From positions 65,379,501-65,443,500 of the forward strand of contig CM074862.1 of the NCBI GenBank assembly GCA_037501455.1: a stretch of DNA of 64,000 nucleotides, in the 5' to 3' direction. The notes under the pieces are model-generated. The model did no database searches and was not told where the DNA came from. It was given only the letters and a program-made list of their open reading frames with translations. This stretch comes from Lantana camara (taxonomy: Eukaryota; Streptophyta; Magnoliopsida; Lamiales; Verbenaceae). A program made the position numbers and the translations under genes. Below are positions 33,563-45,160 of this stretch, in pieces. Within the stretch, counting starts at the first letter, position 1; each line of letters begins with the position of its first letter.

Positions 33563-36230
33563 TGTAGCACCCGGAACGCCGAGATGCCACACCCCCCCGC
33601 ATTATAAGTCGATCCACATACGAAATGGATAGTCCGTACATGAACCAATCTATAGCGAACGGGTGACAATAAAAAAAAAACCACTAGCTAGGCGGGACTA
33701 ACCCTTAATTAATACCATCAAGCATAAACAATAAAATGAAAGTATAATACTTTACATGCATTTCATTGGTGTCTTCATAATCAATATTACACATATACCA
33801 ATCTTCCCAAAAATCATAAGTATCAAAAGAGACGTAACAACTCTATACATACTCGTATGCAACAATAATATACATGGGAATGAGACCGACAAGTGCTAGA
33901 CCCATAGAATAAAAGACCTGACTCGATCCCGCCTAGCATGCAACCCGCAGACCTGAAAAAGGTAAGGTGTCAGTCTATGAAAGACTGAGTGAGGGGTATA
34001 GATAAATATTAGCGCAATTAACATGCAAGCTATAATCTCGGGTAAGGTTTTAATAAAAGAAACAAAAGAAGTTCAATATTAGAATAGATCTCGCCCGAGA
34101 TCACAACTAAATCTATTTAACGATACAATCATTATCAACTCAATTCAATCAGTGGCCCGGCGAGTGAGGGTAATTTTCCAACCTTACACCGATAGTGAAC
34201 ATGACCAATATTTAGATTATCCATGGTTAAGTGAACATGCAAGTTATTACTGGGCACAAGTTGCAGTTTCAATCCCTTTTTCCTCCGGTGATGGTGGGAT
34301 TGCAAAGCCCCACCACCCAATCTCACTGGGTATAGGGATCATGAGTCCCTATTCTCGGAACTCCTTCCTCCACTAATCTCCTAGTGGATTCGGGGGTCAT
34401 CCCAAAGTTGGTGAGGATAGCGCAAGAGTTACTCGTCAGCCCATACTTCCCCGGTTGCCTCAATACACTACCCTCGGGCCCAAAGTGAACATGCTTTACT
34501 TGCCCAATCAATCAATCAATCAATCAATCCATTCCGTGAAATCAGTTGAAAATCATAAGTTTGGAAAACTATAGATATATAGATACATTTTGGCCGAAAA
34601 CATCACGTTGTACGGGTTCTATATATCTAGAATTAAACCTCACCTATGCCAAAAAAACAACAAGGATATGGCTATAGAGCTTGCTCCTCGTCAACGGGAA
34701 GACAATCTGTGTAAAAAGGGACAAGTGTTCGTGAGACACGACTCTCATGAACCATTTACGACGCACGGCAAAGTCATGATGAATATGTCATGCAATAGCA
34801 ATTAAGGAATATCAAATAAAAGCATAATTATCAATAAATCAAGTATATAACTCATATAATTCATGTACGGGAGCCAAGGAAGTGAAAGGAATGCAATAAG
34901 AGAGGTTTTGGAGAAGTTTGGCAAAAAAGGACAATTTTAGGAAATGCACATGCTGTAGGAAAAGTGGAATATATTTAATTATAGAAGTGGGAATTGAGTT
35001 TTGTTTGTTGGGAATGAAACTAAACACAAAGACCTTTCCGAGGATATATGGTTCGTTTTCTAGTTCAAAGCGAGGAGAAAATGGCATAAGCTTGAAGTTA
35101 AGCGAGTGTAGTTTGTCCGGAAAATGGCGACACCTAAAAGAATTGATCATCTCTCACAATATAAAAATGATATTGAGTTGATTCCAATTATAGAGTGTTC
35201 TATACTTCAAGAGGTTTCTATGGGTTCAAAAATCAGGTTATTTGGAGCTCGTATGAGGGAGAAACGGGCGTGTGAAGTTTGCATTGGAAGCAGACACGGG
35301 CGTGTCGGAACTCGCGAATGAGGCAGTAGCCTCCGTCACGGGCGTGTCAAAGAAATCTGGGCGAAAAACAGGGTATGGGTACGGGAATTGGCTCCCAAGC
35401 CATTCGAACACCAAATCAATGCAAGAAATCAACTCAAAACTACTATATAACAAGTATATGATCATATATATCAATTAGGCATCATTTACTCCATGGAAAC
35501 TTGTATAGATCAACAAGAATTCATCATACAAACCCCAAATATTATCATGTCTTCCAACCTCCATATAGTTCAAGAATTCATGCAAGCCTCCAATTCTAAT
35601 GAACATAATCATGCTTCTAACCTCATATAAATAAGGAATCACATCCAACTCATCAAACCCTACTCAAATATATCTCAAGAGATTCATACAATTAATCCAT
35701 CTATACCTCAAAGAAATGAAGTAGATGATGAGAAAGGATGATATGATGATGCTTCACTTATGCAAATCCTCCTTGAGTTCTAGCTTGGAATATGATGAAA
35801 TCCCTCTCCTCCTTCCTTGGTGTAAATACCGTGTTTTAGTGTGTTTATGTGTGTCAGATTTGGATGATATTTGATGAATGATATTTTGGGAGATAGATGT
35901 ATATGATATAATATGTATGTAATGCATAGATATATACAAAAGTCCTCCACTAACTCATATGACTCAACCATTTTTGCACTTAGGTCCTTCAATTAATTGA
36001 ATGCATGCAATCAAATTTTGTTCCATGGTAATTGATTAAATAAATCCAATTATGTTAGTGCAATTAAGTCCATATAGTTATGAAATGATCAAATAAGGTC
36101 ATATAAGAACATTTAATCACATTGGCAATTAAGTCACGTAAATTCCACGTTAATGATAATTCATATAATTACATAAGAATATATTACATATAATATTAAG
36201 AAATGCCTAAGTAAAAACAGGGGCGTTGCA
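33563..36230 (-). mobile_element. 3' LTR of the gag-only gypsy element
   Basis: 2668 bp; in minus orientation it starts TGCAACGCCCC (mutated from TGTAACGCCCC) and ends GGGTGCTACA. It carries three GGGCGTGT-type palindromes (35262-35348), a conserved module at 34150-34510 and a short (TCAA)n repeat near 34505-34530. Minor open frames here are mirrored in the other LTR and have no known domain. Confidence 0.85.
35262..35348. repeat. Palindrome array, GACACGGGCGTGTC (3 copies)
   Basis: Copies at about 35262 (degenerate), 35293 (GACACGGGCGTGTC) and 35335 (GTCACGGGCGTGTC). It is the counterpart of the 42831-42948 array in the other LTR. Confidence 0.85.
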
Positions 36231-36245
36231 ATTCTCCCCCCTTAA
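36231..36245 (-). other. Polypurine tract
   Basis: On the minus strand AAGGGGGGAGAAT precedes the LTR start at 36230. This fixes the orientation and marks 33563-36230 as the 3' LTR. Confidence 0.75.
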
Positions 36246-36289
36246 AAGGACCTGGTCCCCAGGTCCACTATCAAGTTTTAAAACTGTGA

Positions 36290-36436
36290 ACAAGTAACAA
36301 GAGAGCCCTGTCTCTTAGACAAGTAATGAGAGAGCCCCGTCTCCCTAACATGAAATGAGAGCACCCCATCTCTCCACAAGAAATGAGAGAACCCCGTCTC
36401 TCAAACAAGAAATGAGAGAACCCCGTCTCTCACACA
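36290..36436. repeat. ~29-bp tandem repeat between gag and 3' LTR
   Basis: About five copies of AATGAGAGAACCCCGTCTCT-type units (starts near 36290, 36319, 36350, 36378, 36407). The last two are nearly identical. Each unit contains GAGAG and CTCTC and can form a small hairpin. Confidence 0.85.
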
Positions 36437-36666
36437 CACACAAAACAACAATTTAAGAGAACAATTACATAAGCATTCACATAGTTGTCACATAAGAAGC
36501 AAGTATAACAATATTGGTCACATAACTACCATTCATATACAAATAAATCACAACTAACAAGAAATTAAGTATAATAACAATAAGATTCGTGATGCACGTT
36601 ATATGCATGGTTAGGTGTACCGTTCACCATTGATTGTGCCATGCATATGATTGGTACCTTCTTCCA

Positions 36667-37377
36667 CTATGACCCGATCCACATTTGATTTTGTACCTCT
36701 CTCTCAAGAGCATATGCCCGAGCCCGAACAAGCGGTCTCTCACCCCCGGTAGACTTCCCTCGTCGCTTTGGACATGAGTCTACTTGATGCTCATCGTTCC
36801 CACAATACAGACATAAACCCAACCGCCATCTACAACCATCATAAGTATGGTTGTCACGCCCACAATAAGTGCAAAGAGGCTTCACTGAATGTGAGATCGA
36901 AGCCGATGATTGTGGAAATTTCTGAATCGGTCCAGTCGATCGAGACTTCTTCCTTTGAGATCCTTTCTGAAGTGACGTTGTATGATAAGAGATAGGTCGC
37001 TTTCCCTTGCTAGAACTTTGTCCTAATTCTGAACCTGAAGCCTGTCTAGGTTGAGGATTAGGCCTCCTCGTATTTAAAGGAGGGATGCATCGAACCTTCT
37101 CTTGGGAGTCACACGGAATAAGTTCCCAAACTCTTTTAGCTTTCTTGAGCCACGACTTGGATTGAATATTACTCCCTTCAAAGAACTTTGGATTTTGCTG
37201 ATTCTGAAACTCCTTAAATACAATAGAAATTTGAGCGTGATGCTATAGTAACATATTCTTTTATCTTCTGATCTACAAGACGAACCAAGGAATCGAAAAG
37301 GTCCTGAGGTTGAGATGGAAGGGGTGGCTGTAGAGGAACTCGAGGAGAAAGATCACGGCGAGTACAACGACGAGGCA
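36667..37377 (-). pseudogene. Ty3/gypsy gag remnant with two zinc knuckles
   Basis: On the minus strand an ATG at about 37377 starts MPRRCTRRDLSPRVPLQPPL, a typical basic, Pro-rich gypsy gag N-terminus. After internal stops and missing capsid sequence, the C-terminal part is open (36885-36667). It has CTYCGRDNHTYDGC and CLYCGNDEHQVDSC, both CX2CX4HX4C, followed by PKRRGKSTGG and RARAYALEREV. In plant chromovirus-like gypsy elements this last motif lies just before protease; here the frame stops at once. At about 236 codons it is shorter than usual for gypsy gag. It binds RNA in the family; here it is non-functional. Confidence 0.75.
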
Positions 37378-39164
37378 TTCTGTGATTAAAATACTTGATA
37401 TGTATGTTGGATTAGTGAATGCAAATGTACACAATCAAAACCACAAGGTGTACTCAAGTCACATAATTCAACTAGTTCAAATAAGTCCAAGTAATCCAAG
37501 TAAGTTCAAATAAGATGCAATGCTCTTCAAGTTATCAATTAAATTAAAGATGCGTATGTAAATAAAAGAATTTAAATAATCTAAAACGATGTATGATGCT
37601 CGTGCTATGGATGCAATACCCCTGTCATCGTAGTGGTAATTTAGCTCGGCAACTTGATCTTCATTTCCCCCCCCCCCCCAATCACAGCTTGTCTTGGGTT
37701 TGTTGGTTATTCCTTGGTTACCCATGATCTTCCAATTCTTTAGAACTCTCTGGCATTAACTTGTAACTCTCCACGGCCCGAAATCACCATTTCTCGAACC
37801 CAACTCTTTCCCAATTATCGATCTCTAAGTGGTTCCCGAACCTTCACCTTAATTATTTCCTTGATCAACATTTCCTTGCGTCGACTTGTCTAACTTTATG
37901 GTCTGAGATTGTGATTCTTGAATTCAAATTCTTCTATACCCATGGAGTTGGTGTCTTAATTTCTCTAGAGGAATCAATCTCCAAAGGTTGTCCTATTCTT
38001 CCCCCCTAGTTGCTACTTTGATCAAAGCTTCCTCGATTTATTCTTTATGAATTCGAATAGTTGAACGAGTTCACCTTCTGATTGCTTACACGTTGAAAAA
38101 ATAATTTCCCTCTATAAGCTCATGGCCTTTCTTTACTGTATTCATTTGTTGCTCCATATCTCCCAATAACTCCATAACACGACAATTTAGCTTGGATCCG
38201 GAGTTTAGACTAAATCTGACCGGAGATAGAATCTTTAGTGTCTTGGCTTTCCATGAACTTGAAACCATTATAACAATTGATCCTCTTTACTCCTTCCTAT
38301 CCAACTTCTTTCTTACCTGAAATCCGAAATATCTCAATTCCCTGTAGATCTACATCAACTACCTCCTTACTCGATTCTTCTACTTGATATATTTACAAAC
38401 CCAAAATTGGTTGATTTCTTAAAATTTCCAATCCATCCGAACCCTCTTCCAAAGCACGAAGTGTCTTGATCCCTCTCTGACTTAATTCCCAAAGTTCAAC
38501 TTCGATCTGGATTACTTTAATTACTTTCCTCCTGGAACTTGGTTTTAGTTCTTACTAGTGAAAAATCCTCAACTTGCTTGCAAATCCGAACTTTGGATCC
38601 TTGGTGCCCTCAAGGCTTCCTTCACTCTCTTAAGTTAAATGAACCTCTTGTCCCCGGTTAACCAACTTCTTTAATAATAAATCCCACGGGTTTATCTTGT
38701 AAATTATAAGCCTCATTTCTTAGCACGGTCTCTCCAAGTATCCCTTAACCTCACTAGATCTTGTAGGTTACTCCATCAATGGGTCCTTCCATTCCGAATC
38801 TTACCACTTGAATTATAACCCGATTAGAGAAAACCATAGCTCTTGAATTCTTGTATGAAGTTCCCCCGGTGCCTTCCTTATAACCTCAAAGCTAGAGAAA
38901 GAAGCTTGCGATAGATTGAGGTTGTCGTAGAAATTGTCCATAGGTTAACCTGATCTTTATAGCCTATAATCACAACTTGTCTCAATTATAAATGCATGGG
39001 GTTAGTGATTGCATAGGACACATAACTAGCGTTTAAACACATATTTGATGCAAAATGCAATAATTAATTCAACTAAGTTAAAGTAAAACACATTAAACAT
39101 ATAAATTCCAAGCCATAGAAGGTCAATTAATCATCAAGTAGTAAAATAAATCAATGTCATGCAC
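37378..39164 (-). other. Internal leader of the gag-only element, no gene seen
   Basis: About 1.8 kb without a recognisable ORF. It includes a poly-C run (about 37668-37679) and many T/C-rich words. One short minus-strand frame (38268-38086) has no known family features. It may be leader or decayed coding sequence. Confidence 0.4.
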
Positions 39165-39169
39165 AAGTC

Positions 39170-41110
39170 TGTTGGATAGCAGGAATCAGAAAGCAGCGGA
39201 AATTTAAAAATTTTCCAACAAAAGGATCAAAACTCGCAATCGTGAATCCGAATTCGTAGAGATTAGAAACTTACTTTTCAATAAACTTTCTTGAAGCGTT
39301 TCAAGCCACCCAAGAATGCTCTTCTCGTGGCTTGATCCCCTCTCCTTGGTAAAGCTCGAATCTTTAAAAACTTCTACCTTGAAGCTCTCAAGAGATATTC
39401 CACCAACTTGATTACAATCTAACTTGTAAGGATGCTAGTTCTCTAGTTAGTGTTTAGGTTTAACCTAGGGTTTATATGATCTTGGAGAAAGGATGGTGTT
39501 CAACACATGAACCAAAAGAATATCTATTACTCTCTAAGGGGAGCTCGAGCTCCCCTATATATTGTGTAGAGATGGGCGGCCGAAACTTAGTCCTAAAGGA
39601 CTAAGGATTTGGTCTCTCTCTCTCTTATTAATTGATCACCAAGTAATTTTAAACTTTGACTTTGAATTCTAATTCAAATCAACTTTTAAGAGAGCTAAAA
39701 TATCCAAACCCTTTTGGATAATATTATACTTTATTTATTAATAAATAAATAACTTATTTATCTAAATAATTAATTCACAATTAATTAAATAGATTAATTT
39801 CTCCAAAATAAGACTTTCATTTTAATTCAAAATTAAACTAAAGTCCATTAAATAATTAACACATTAATTATTTAATACATATACATATATATGTACATGG
39901 GTGAGACACGTGTCCCAAGGACACGTGCCACTCACGTGACCCACACGTGTGATTCACACGTGTGGAACCCTCTTGGCATGATCAACTCGTTTAATCATTT
40001 CAAAGCCCCAACTCATGTAACCAAGTTGTTGTGTGTGACCCTCTAGGTTCTCAATTGAATTAGAAGTGACCCCAATTAATTAATTCACTAATTAATTAAT
40101 CAGTCCACAGATTAAACGACCATAGTCTAGCAACAAGTGTTTAACCCCTAGCTGAATTATAATGTCTCGATTCAATAGAACCTTTAAGTCATTGATTCAT
40201 GTGAGATACAATCCTCCTACTTACTATCTCTCAACCAAGATCTAGGGTAAGGGAATAATCAGAACCGTAATAATCTGGTCTTAAAGCTAAGTGCATTTCA
40301 TATCCATTTGATCTCAATCCAAGAAACCCTTTTCTTGATGTCTTGATCTACTGCCTTGGCCAAGGACTCCATATGGCATATGAATGACTTACACAATAAG
40401 AGATCACCTTGCAAATGCAATTGTAGGTCCTTTCTTGATTCTCATTCACTTTCATGAGTCACTTGTGTAGCCCCAGCATAAGCCTTGAATCAGTTGTCTA
40501 AGGTGACACCCTTTAAAGCTTATACCTAAGACAACAGAGTTAACTCATAAAGTGACATGGAATCTCAAGTATAAGGATCAATTAATCACATCAATGACTC
40601 GTGAGATATTTCCTAATCTGGAAGTTTCCATTTCCTGAAATAGAAACTTCCTTTCCCATTTAGGAATCTTCTCACACGAGGCACCTCAGTGAACTTACTT
40701 ATGGAAGTAAGCACCCTCATGTATCACGCACGTATTAACTATACACTTTGCACCTCCATGAAACATGGTGGTCCTTCTTAAGGGCGTGATCCCAAAAGCA
40801 AGCCTTAGAGGAGTCAGGTTGACACTCCCACTATCTGTAGGACTCATCGGCTTGGAGTATTTTACTAATCATGACTTATGTGATATAGGGCTCGTTTCAT
40901 GAACCATTTCACCTAAATGGTAAAGTCCTAAAGTCATCAGGATTAGGGGAGTTCTCATACATGCACAACTAAAGTAAATGCATACCAAACAAGAGCATAT
41001 AAAGAAGTGTTGCCTCAATTCGTTATTTTATTCAAAGCTTGTCTGTGATCACAATATGGAAAAGTACAAAGCAGATATATAATCGGCTTTCTAGGGTACT
41101 ATTCCTAACA
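39170..41110 (-). mobile_element. Angela-like solo LTR
   Basis: In minus orientation it starts TGTTAGGAATAGTACCC and ends ATCCAACA, 1941 bp, same family as 16357-18307. AAGTC occurs at 39165-39169 and 41111-41115, a perfect target duplication. It includes the CACGTG cluster (about 39905-39965) and the TATA region near 39560. It is inserted in the internal region of the gag-only gypsy element. Confidence 0.92.
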
Positions 41111-41168
41111 AAGTCATCACATAGCTCAAAGATGTTCAGGTAAGTTGAAATAAATTCAAATAAGCTCA

Positions 41169-43823
41169 AGTAGCACCAGGAACGCCGAGATGCCACACCC
41201 CCGCACTATAATTCGATCCACATACGAAATGGATAGTCCGAACATGAACCAACCTATAGCGAACGGGTGATAATAAAAAAAAACCACTAGCTAAGCAGGA
41301 CTAACCCGTAATTAATACCATCAAGCATAAACAATAAAATGAAAGTATAATACTTTACACATATACACAATCGTCCCAAAAATCATAAGTATCAAAAGAG
41401 ACGTAACAGCTCTATACATACTCGTATGCAACAATAATATACACAGGAATGAGACCGACAAGTGCTAGACCCATAGAATAAAAGACCTGACTCGATCCAG
41501 CCTAGCATGCAACCGACAGACCTGAAAAAGGTGAGGTGTCAGTCTATGAAAGACTGAGTGAGGGGTATAGATAAATATTAGCGCAATTAACATGCAAGCC
41601 ATAATCTCAGGTAAGGTTTTAATAAAAGAAATAATAGAAGTTTAATATTAGAATAGATCTCGCCCGAGATTACAACTAAATCCATTTAACGATACGATCA
41701 TTATCAACTCAATTCAATCAGTGGCCCGACGAGTGAGGGCAATTCTCCAACCTTACTCCGATAGTGAACGTTACCAATATTTAGATTATCCATGGTTAAG
41801 TGAACATGCAAGTTATTACTGTGTACAATTAGCAGTTTCAATCGCTTTTTCCTCCGGTGATGGTGGGATTGCAAGGCCCCACCACCCAATCTCACTGGGC
41901 ATGGGGTTCATGAGTCCCTATGCCCGGAACTCCTTCCTCCACTAATCTCCTAGTGGATTCGGGGGTCATCCCAAAGTTGGTGAGGATAGCGCAAGAGTTA
42001 CCCATCAGCCCTTGCTTCCCCGGTTGGCTCAATACACTATCCTCGGGCCCAAAGTGAACATGCTTTACTCGCCCAATCAATCAATCAATCCATTCCGTGA
42101 AATCAGTTGAAAATCATAAGGTTTGGAAAACTATAGATATATAGATACATTTTGGCCGAAAACATCACATAGGGATTGTACGGGTTCTATATCTCTAGAA
42201 TTAAACCTCACCTGTGCCGACAAAATAACAAGGATATGGCTATAGAGCTTGCTCCTCGTCAACGGGAAGACAATCTGTGTAAAAAGGGACAAGTGTTCGT
42301 GAGACACGACTCGCATGAACCATTTACGACGCACGACAAAGTCAAGATCAATATGTCATGCAATAGAAATTAAGGAATGTCAAATAAAAGCATAATTATC
42401 AATAAACCAAGTATATAACTTATATAAGTCATGTACGGGAGCCAAGGAAGTGAAAGGAATGCAATAAGAGAGGTTTTGGAGAAGTTTGACAAAAATGGAC
42501 AATTTTAGGAAACACACACGCTGTAGTAAAACTAGATTATCCTTAATTCATGAAGTGGGAATTGAGTTTTGTTTATTGGGAATGAAACTAGACATAAAGA
42601 CCTTTCCGAGGATGTATGGCTCTTTTTCTAGTGCAAAGCGAGGAGAAAATGGCATAAGCTTGAAGTCAAGCGAGTGCAGTTTGTCGAGAAAATGGCGACA
42701 CCTAAAATAATTGATGATATCTAACAATATAGAAATTATATTGAGGTGATTCCAATTTTAGAGTGTTCTAGACTTCAAGAGGTTTCTGTGGGTTCAAAAA
42801 TCAAGTCATTTGGAGTTCGTATGAGAGAGAAACGGGCGTGTGAAGTTTGCACTAGAAGCAGACACGGGCGTGTCGGAACTCGCGAATGAGGTAGTAGCCT
42901 CCGACACGGGCGTGTCGGAAATGCACTGGGGTGTGACACGGGCATGTCAAAGCAATCTGGGCGAAAAACAGGGCAAAAATAGGGTATGGGTACGGGAATT
43001 GGCTCCCAAGCTATTCGAACACCAAATCAAAGCAAGAAATCAACTCAATACTACTATATAACATGTATATGATCATATATATCAATTAGACATCATTTAC
43101 TCCATGGAAACTTGTATAGATCAACAAGAATTCATCATACAAACCCCAAATATTATCATGTCTTCCAACCTCCATATAGTTCAAGAATTCATGCAAGCCT
43201 CCAATTCTAATGAACATAATCATGCTTATAAGGAATCACATCCAACTCATCAAACCGTACTCAAATATATCTCAAGAGATTCATACAATTAATCCATCTA
43301 TGCCTCAAAGAAATGAAGAAATTGAGAAAGGATGATATGATGATGCTTCACTTATGCAAATCCTCCTTGAATTCTAGCTTGGAATATGATGAAATCCCTC
43401 TCCTCCTTCCTTGGTGTAAATACCGTGTTTTAGTGTGTGTATGTGTGTGGATTTGGATGATATTTGATGAATGATAATTTGGGAGATAGATGCATATGAT
43501 ATAATATGTATGTAATGTATAGATATATACAAAAGTCCTCCACTAACTCATATGACTCAACCATTTTTGCACTTAGGTCCTTCAATTAATTGAATGCTTG
43601 CAATCAAGTTTTGTTCCTTGGTAATTGATTAAATAAATCCAATTATGTTAGTGCAATTAAGTCCATATAGTTATGAAATGATCAAATAAGGTCACATAAG
43701 AACATTTAATCACATTGGCAATTAATTCACGTAAATTTCACGTTAATGATAATTCATATAATTACATAAGAATATATTACATATAATATTATGAAATGCC
43801 AAAGTAAAAACAGGGGCGTTACA
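41169..43823 (-). mobile_element. 5' LTR of the gag-only gypsy element
   Basis: 2655 bp; starts TGTAACGCCCC at 43823 in minus orientation. The far terminus has decayed (AGTAGCACC where TGTAGCACC is expected). No primer-binding site follows, so this end of the element is damaged. It is very similar in order to the 3' LTR (33563-36230), including the conserved module at 41720-42080. Confidence 0.8.
42831..42948. repeat. Palindrome array, GACACGGGCGTGTC (4 copies)
   Basis: Copies at about 42831 (degenerate), 42861, 42903 and 42935 (GACACGGGCATGTC). There is one more copy than in the sister LTR. Confidence 0.87.
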
Positions 43824-45160
43824 AGGGTTCTCCAACCTTAACTCCTTAAAATTCGACAAAAATAGTAACGACACTGATCAAGGTGTCGGAACTTAATAAA
43901 GCAAATACGATAATACCAGCATTCACCCCTTAGTGTCACGTGGGGGGAGCAAACCCTAGTGACGATGAACGATATTGTGGGAGGGACGTACCTTTTTCCG
44001 TCACTTGATGTGGAATAACCAATCTCTGGTTAGACCATCATCAAGATCTAGTTGGCGGATGGTATAATAGTAGACCTCGACCCTTGCCTCCCGGACTACT
44101 ACTTCTACTAAGACTACCGGACCCATAAGAAAACTATAATTTTGCTTGCAAGACGAGATTATTTGCCGGAAAGAAAGTACTAAGTACTTTCGGGTAAATG
44201 TATGAATTTTGGATAATATTATAATTTAATATGAAGCATTTTTCTCAAAAAGGGATAGAAATATTTTGAAGGAAATTCAATAAAGTAAGTTAAAATATTT
44301 TATCATGATTCCAGTTGAAAGGATTTGAACCCTCACCGAGTGTCGTGGAATAATCCTTAGGGTTCCACTCTTCAATTATATCCTTGCATAAAGTACTACT
44401 ACTGGCTTAGGACTAAGTCTTATTACTCAAATAAACAATGTACAAGGAATTCTAATAAGCTAGAGTTATATTTTGGAAATTGTTATTTAATCCCCAATTT
44501 TTGGAAATCCTAGATAAAAGTTCTTTCTAAAAAAAAATCCAAAATATTATTTTATGTTAATATTTAAATCTCTACAAGATTTTATGAGTCAAAGTCTTCA
44601 TTTGAAATTAAAAGTCAAAGTTACTATTGAAAACGGTTACTATTTGACCATAGGGGATTAAACACTTAAACACACTTACACATACTAGGCACACGGTACA
44701 CACACACTTCAAGAACATCAAGAACATGTTCCTAAGTCTATTTGAATATTCATAGGACATATTAAATATGCTACATCATATTCATATTCATAATATAAGA
44801 TTTGAGACATAATGTTGCAAAATATATAAATTTTTCATGAAAATTAATTCTTAATTAAATTTCCTAAGTATGCATTTATTCTAATATTCAATAACATATT
44901 TATGAGTATATGAACACATATTTAAATAAATTCATATAATAAACATGCATTTATAAATTAAATTCCTAACTTTAATTCATGAAACATAAATTCCTACAAT
45001 ATAATTTCCTATCATGAATTTCTAAACATATTATAAAGCATATAAAATATAAATTAAATTGCATAAAAATAAGACATAAATTAAAGCACAAAAACTAACC
45101 TTGGTGTCTCTTGGGAGAGGGGGAGTGGCGAGAGGAATTGGGAGGGAGAAAGTGTGATTT

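Larger units (their letters stand above)
33563..43823 (-). mobile_element. Gypsy element with two LTRs and gag but no pol
   Basis: In minus orientation: 5' LTR 43823-41169, internal region with a gag remnant (37377-36667), a polypurine tract (36231-36245) and 3' LTR 36230-33563. Flanks AGGCT (33558-33562) and AGGGT (43824-43828) are a target duplication with one mismatch. A solo copia LTR (39170-41110) sits inside. Without it the internal region is only about 3 kb, and no protease, RT, RNase H or integrase text is visible. It is therefore non-autonomous. Confidence 0.75.

Noticed and set aside
34152..34376. 74-codon frame seen again at 41721-41945
   Set aside because: It is the conserved LTR module of the gag-only gypsy element. 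Both strands are open, and the differences between copies do not look synonymous.
36768..36995. Plus-strand frame over the zinc-knuckle region
   Set aside because: It is the shadow of the minus-strand gag knuckles, which carry clear CX2CX4HX4C motifs.
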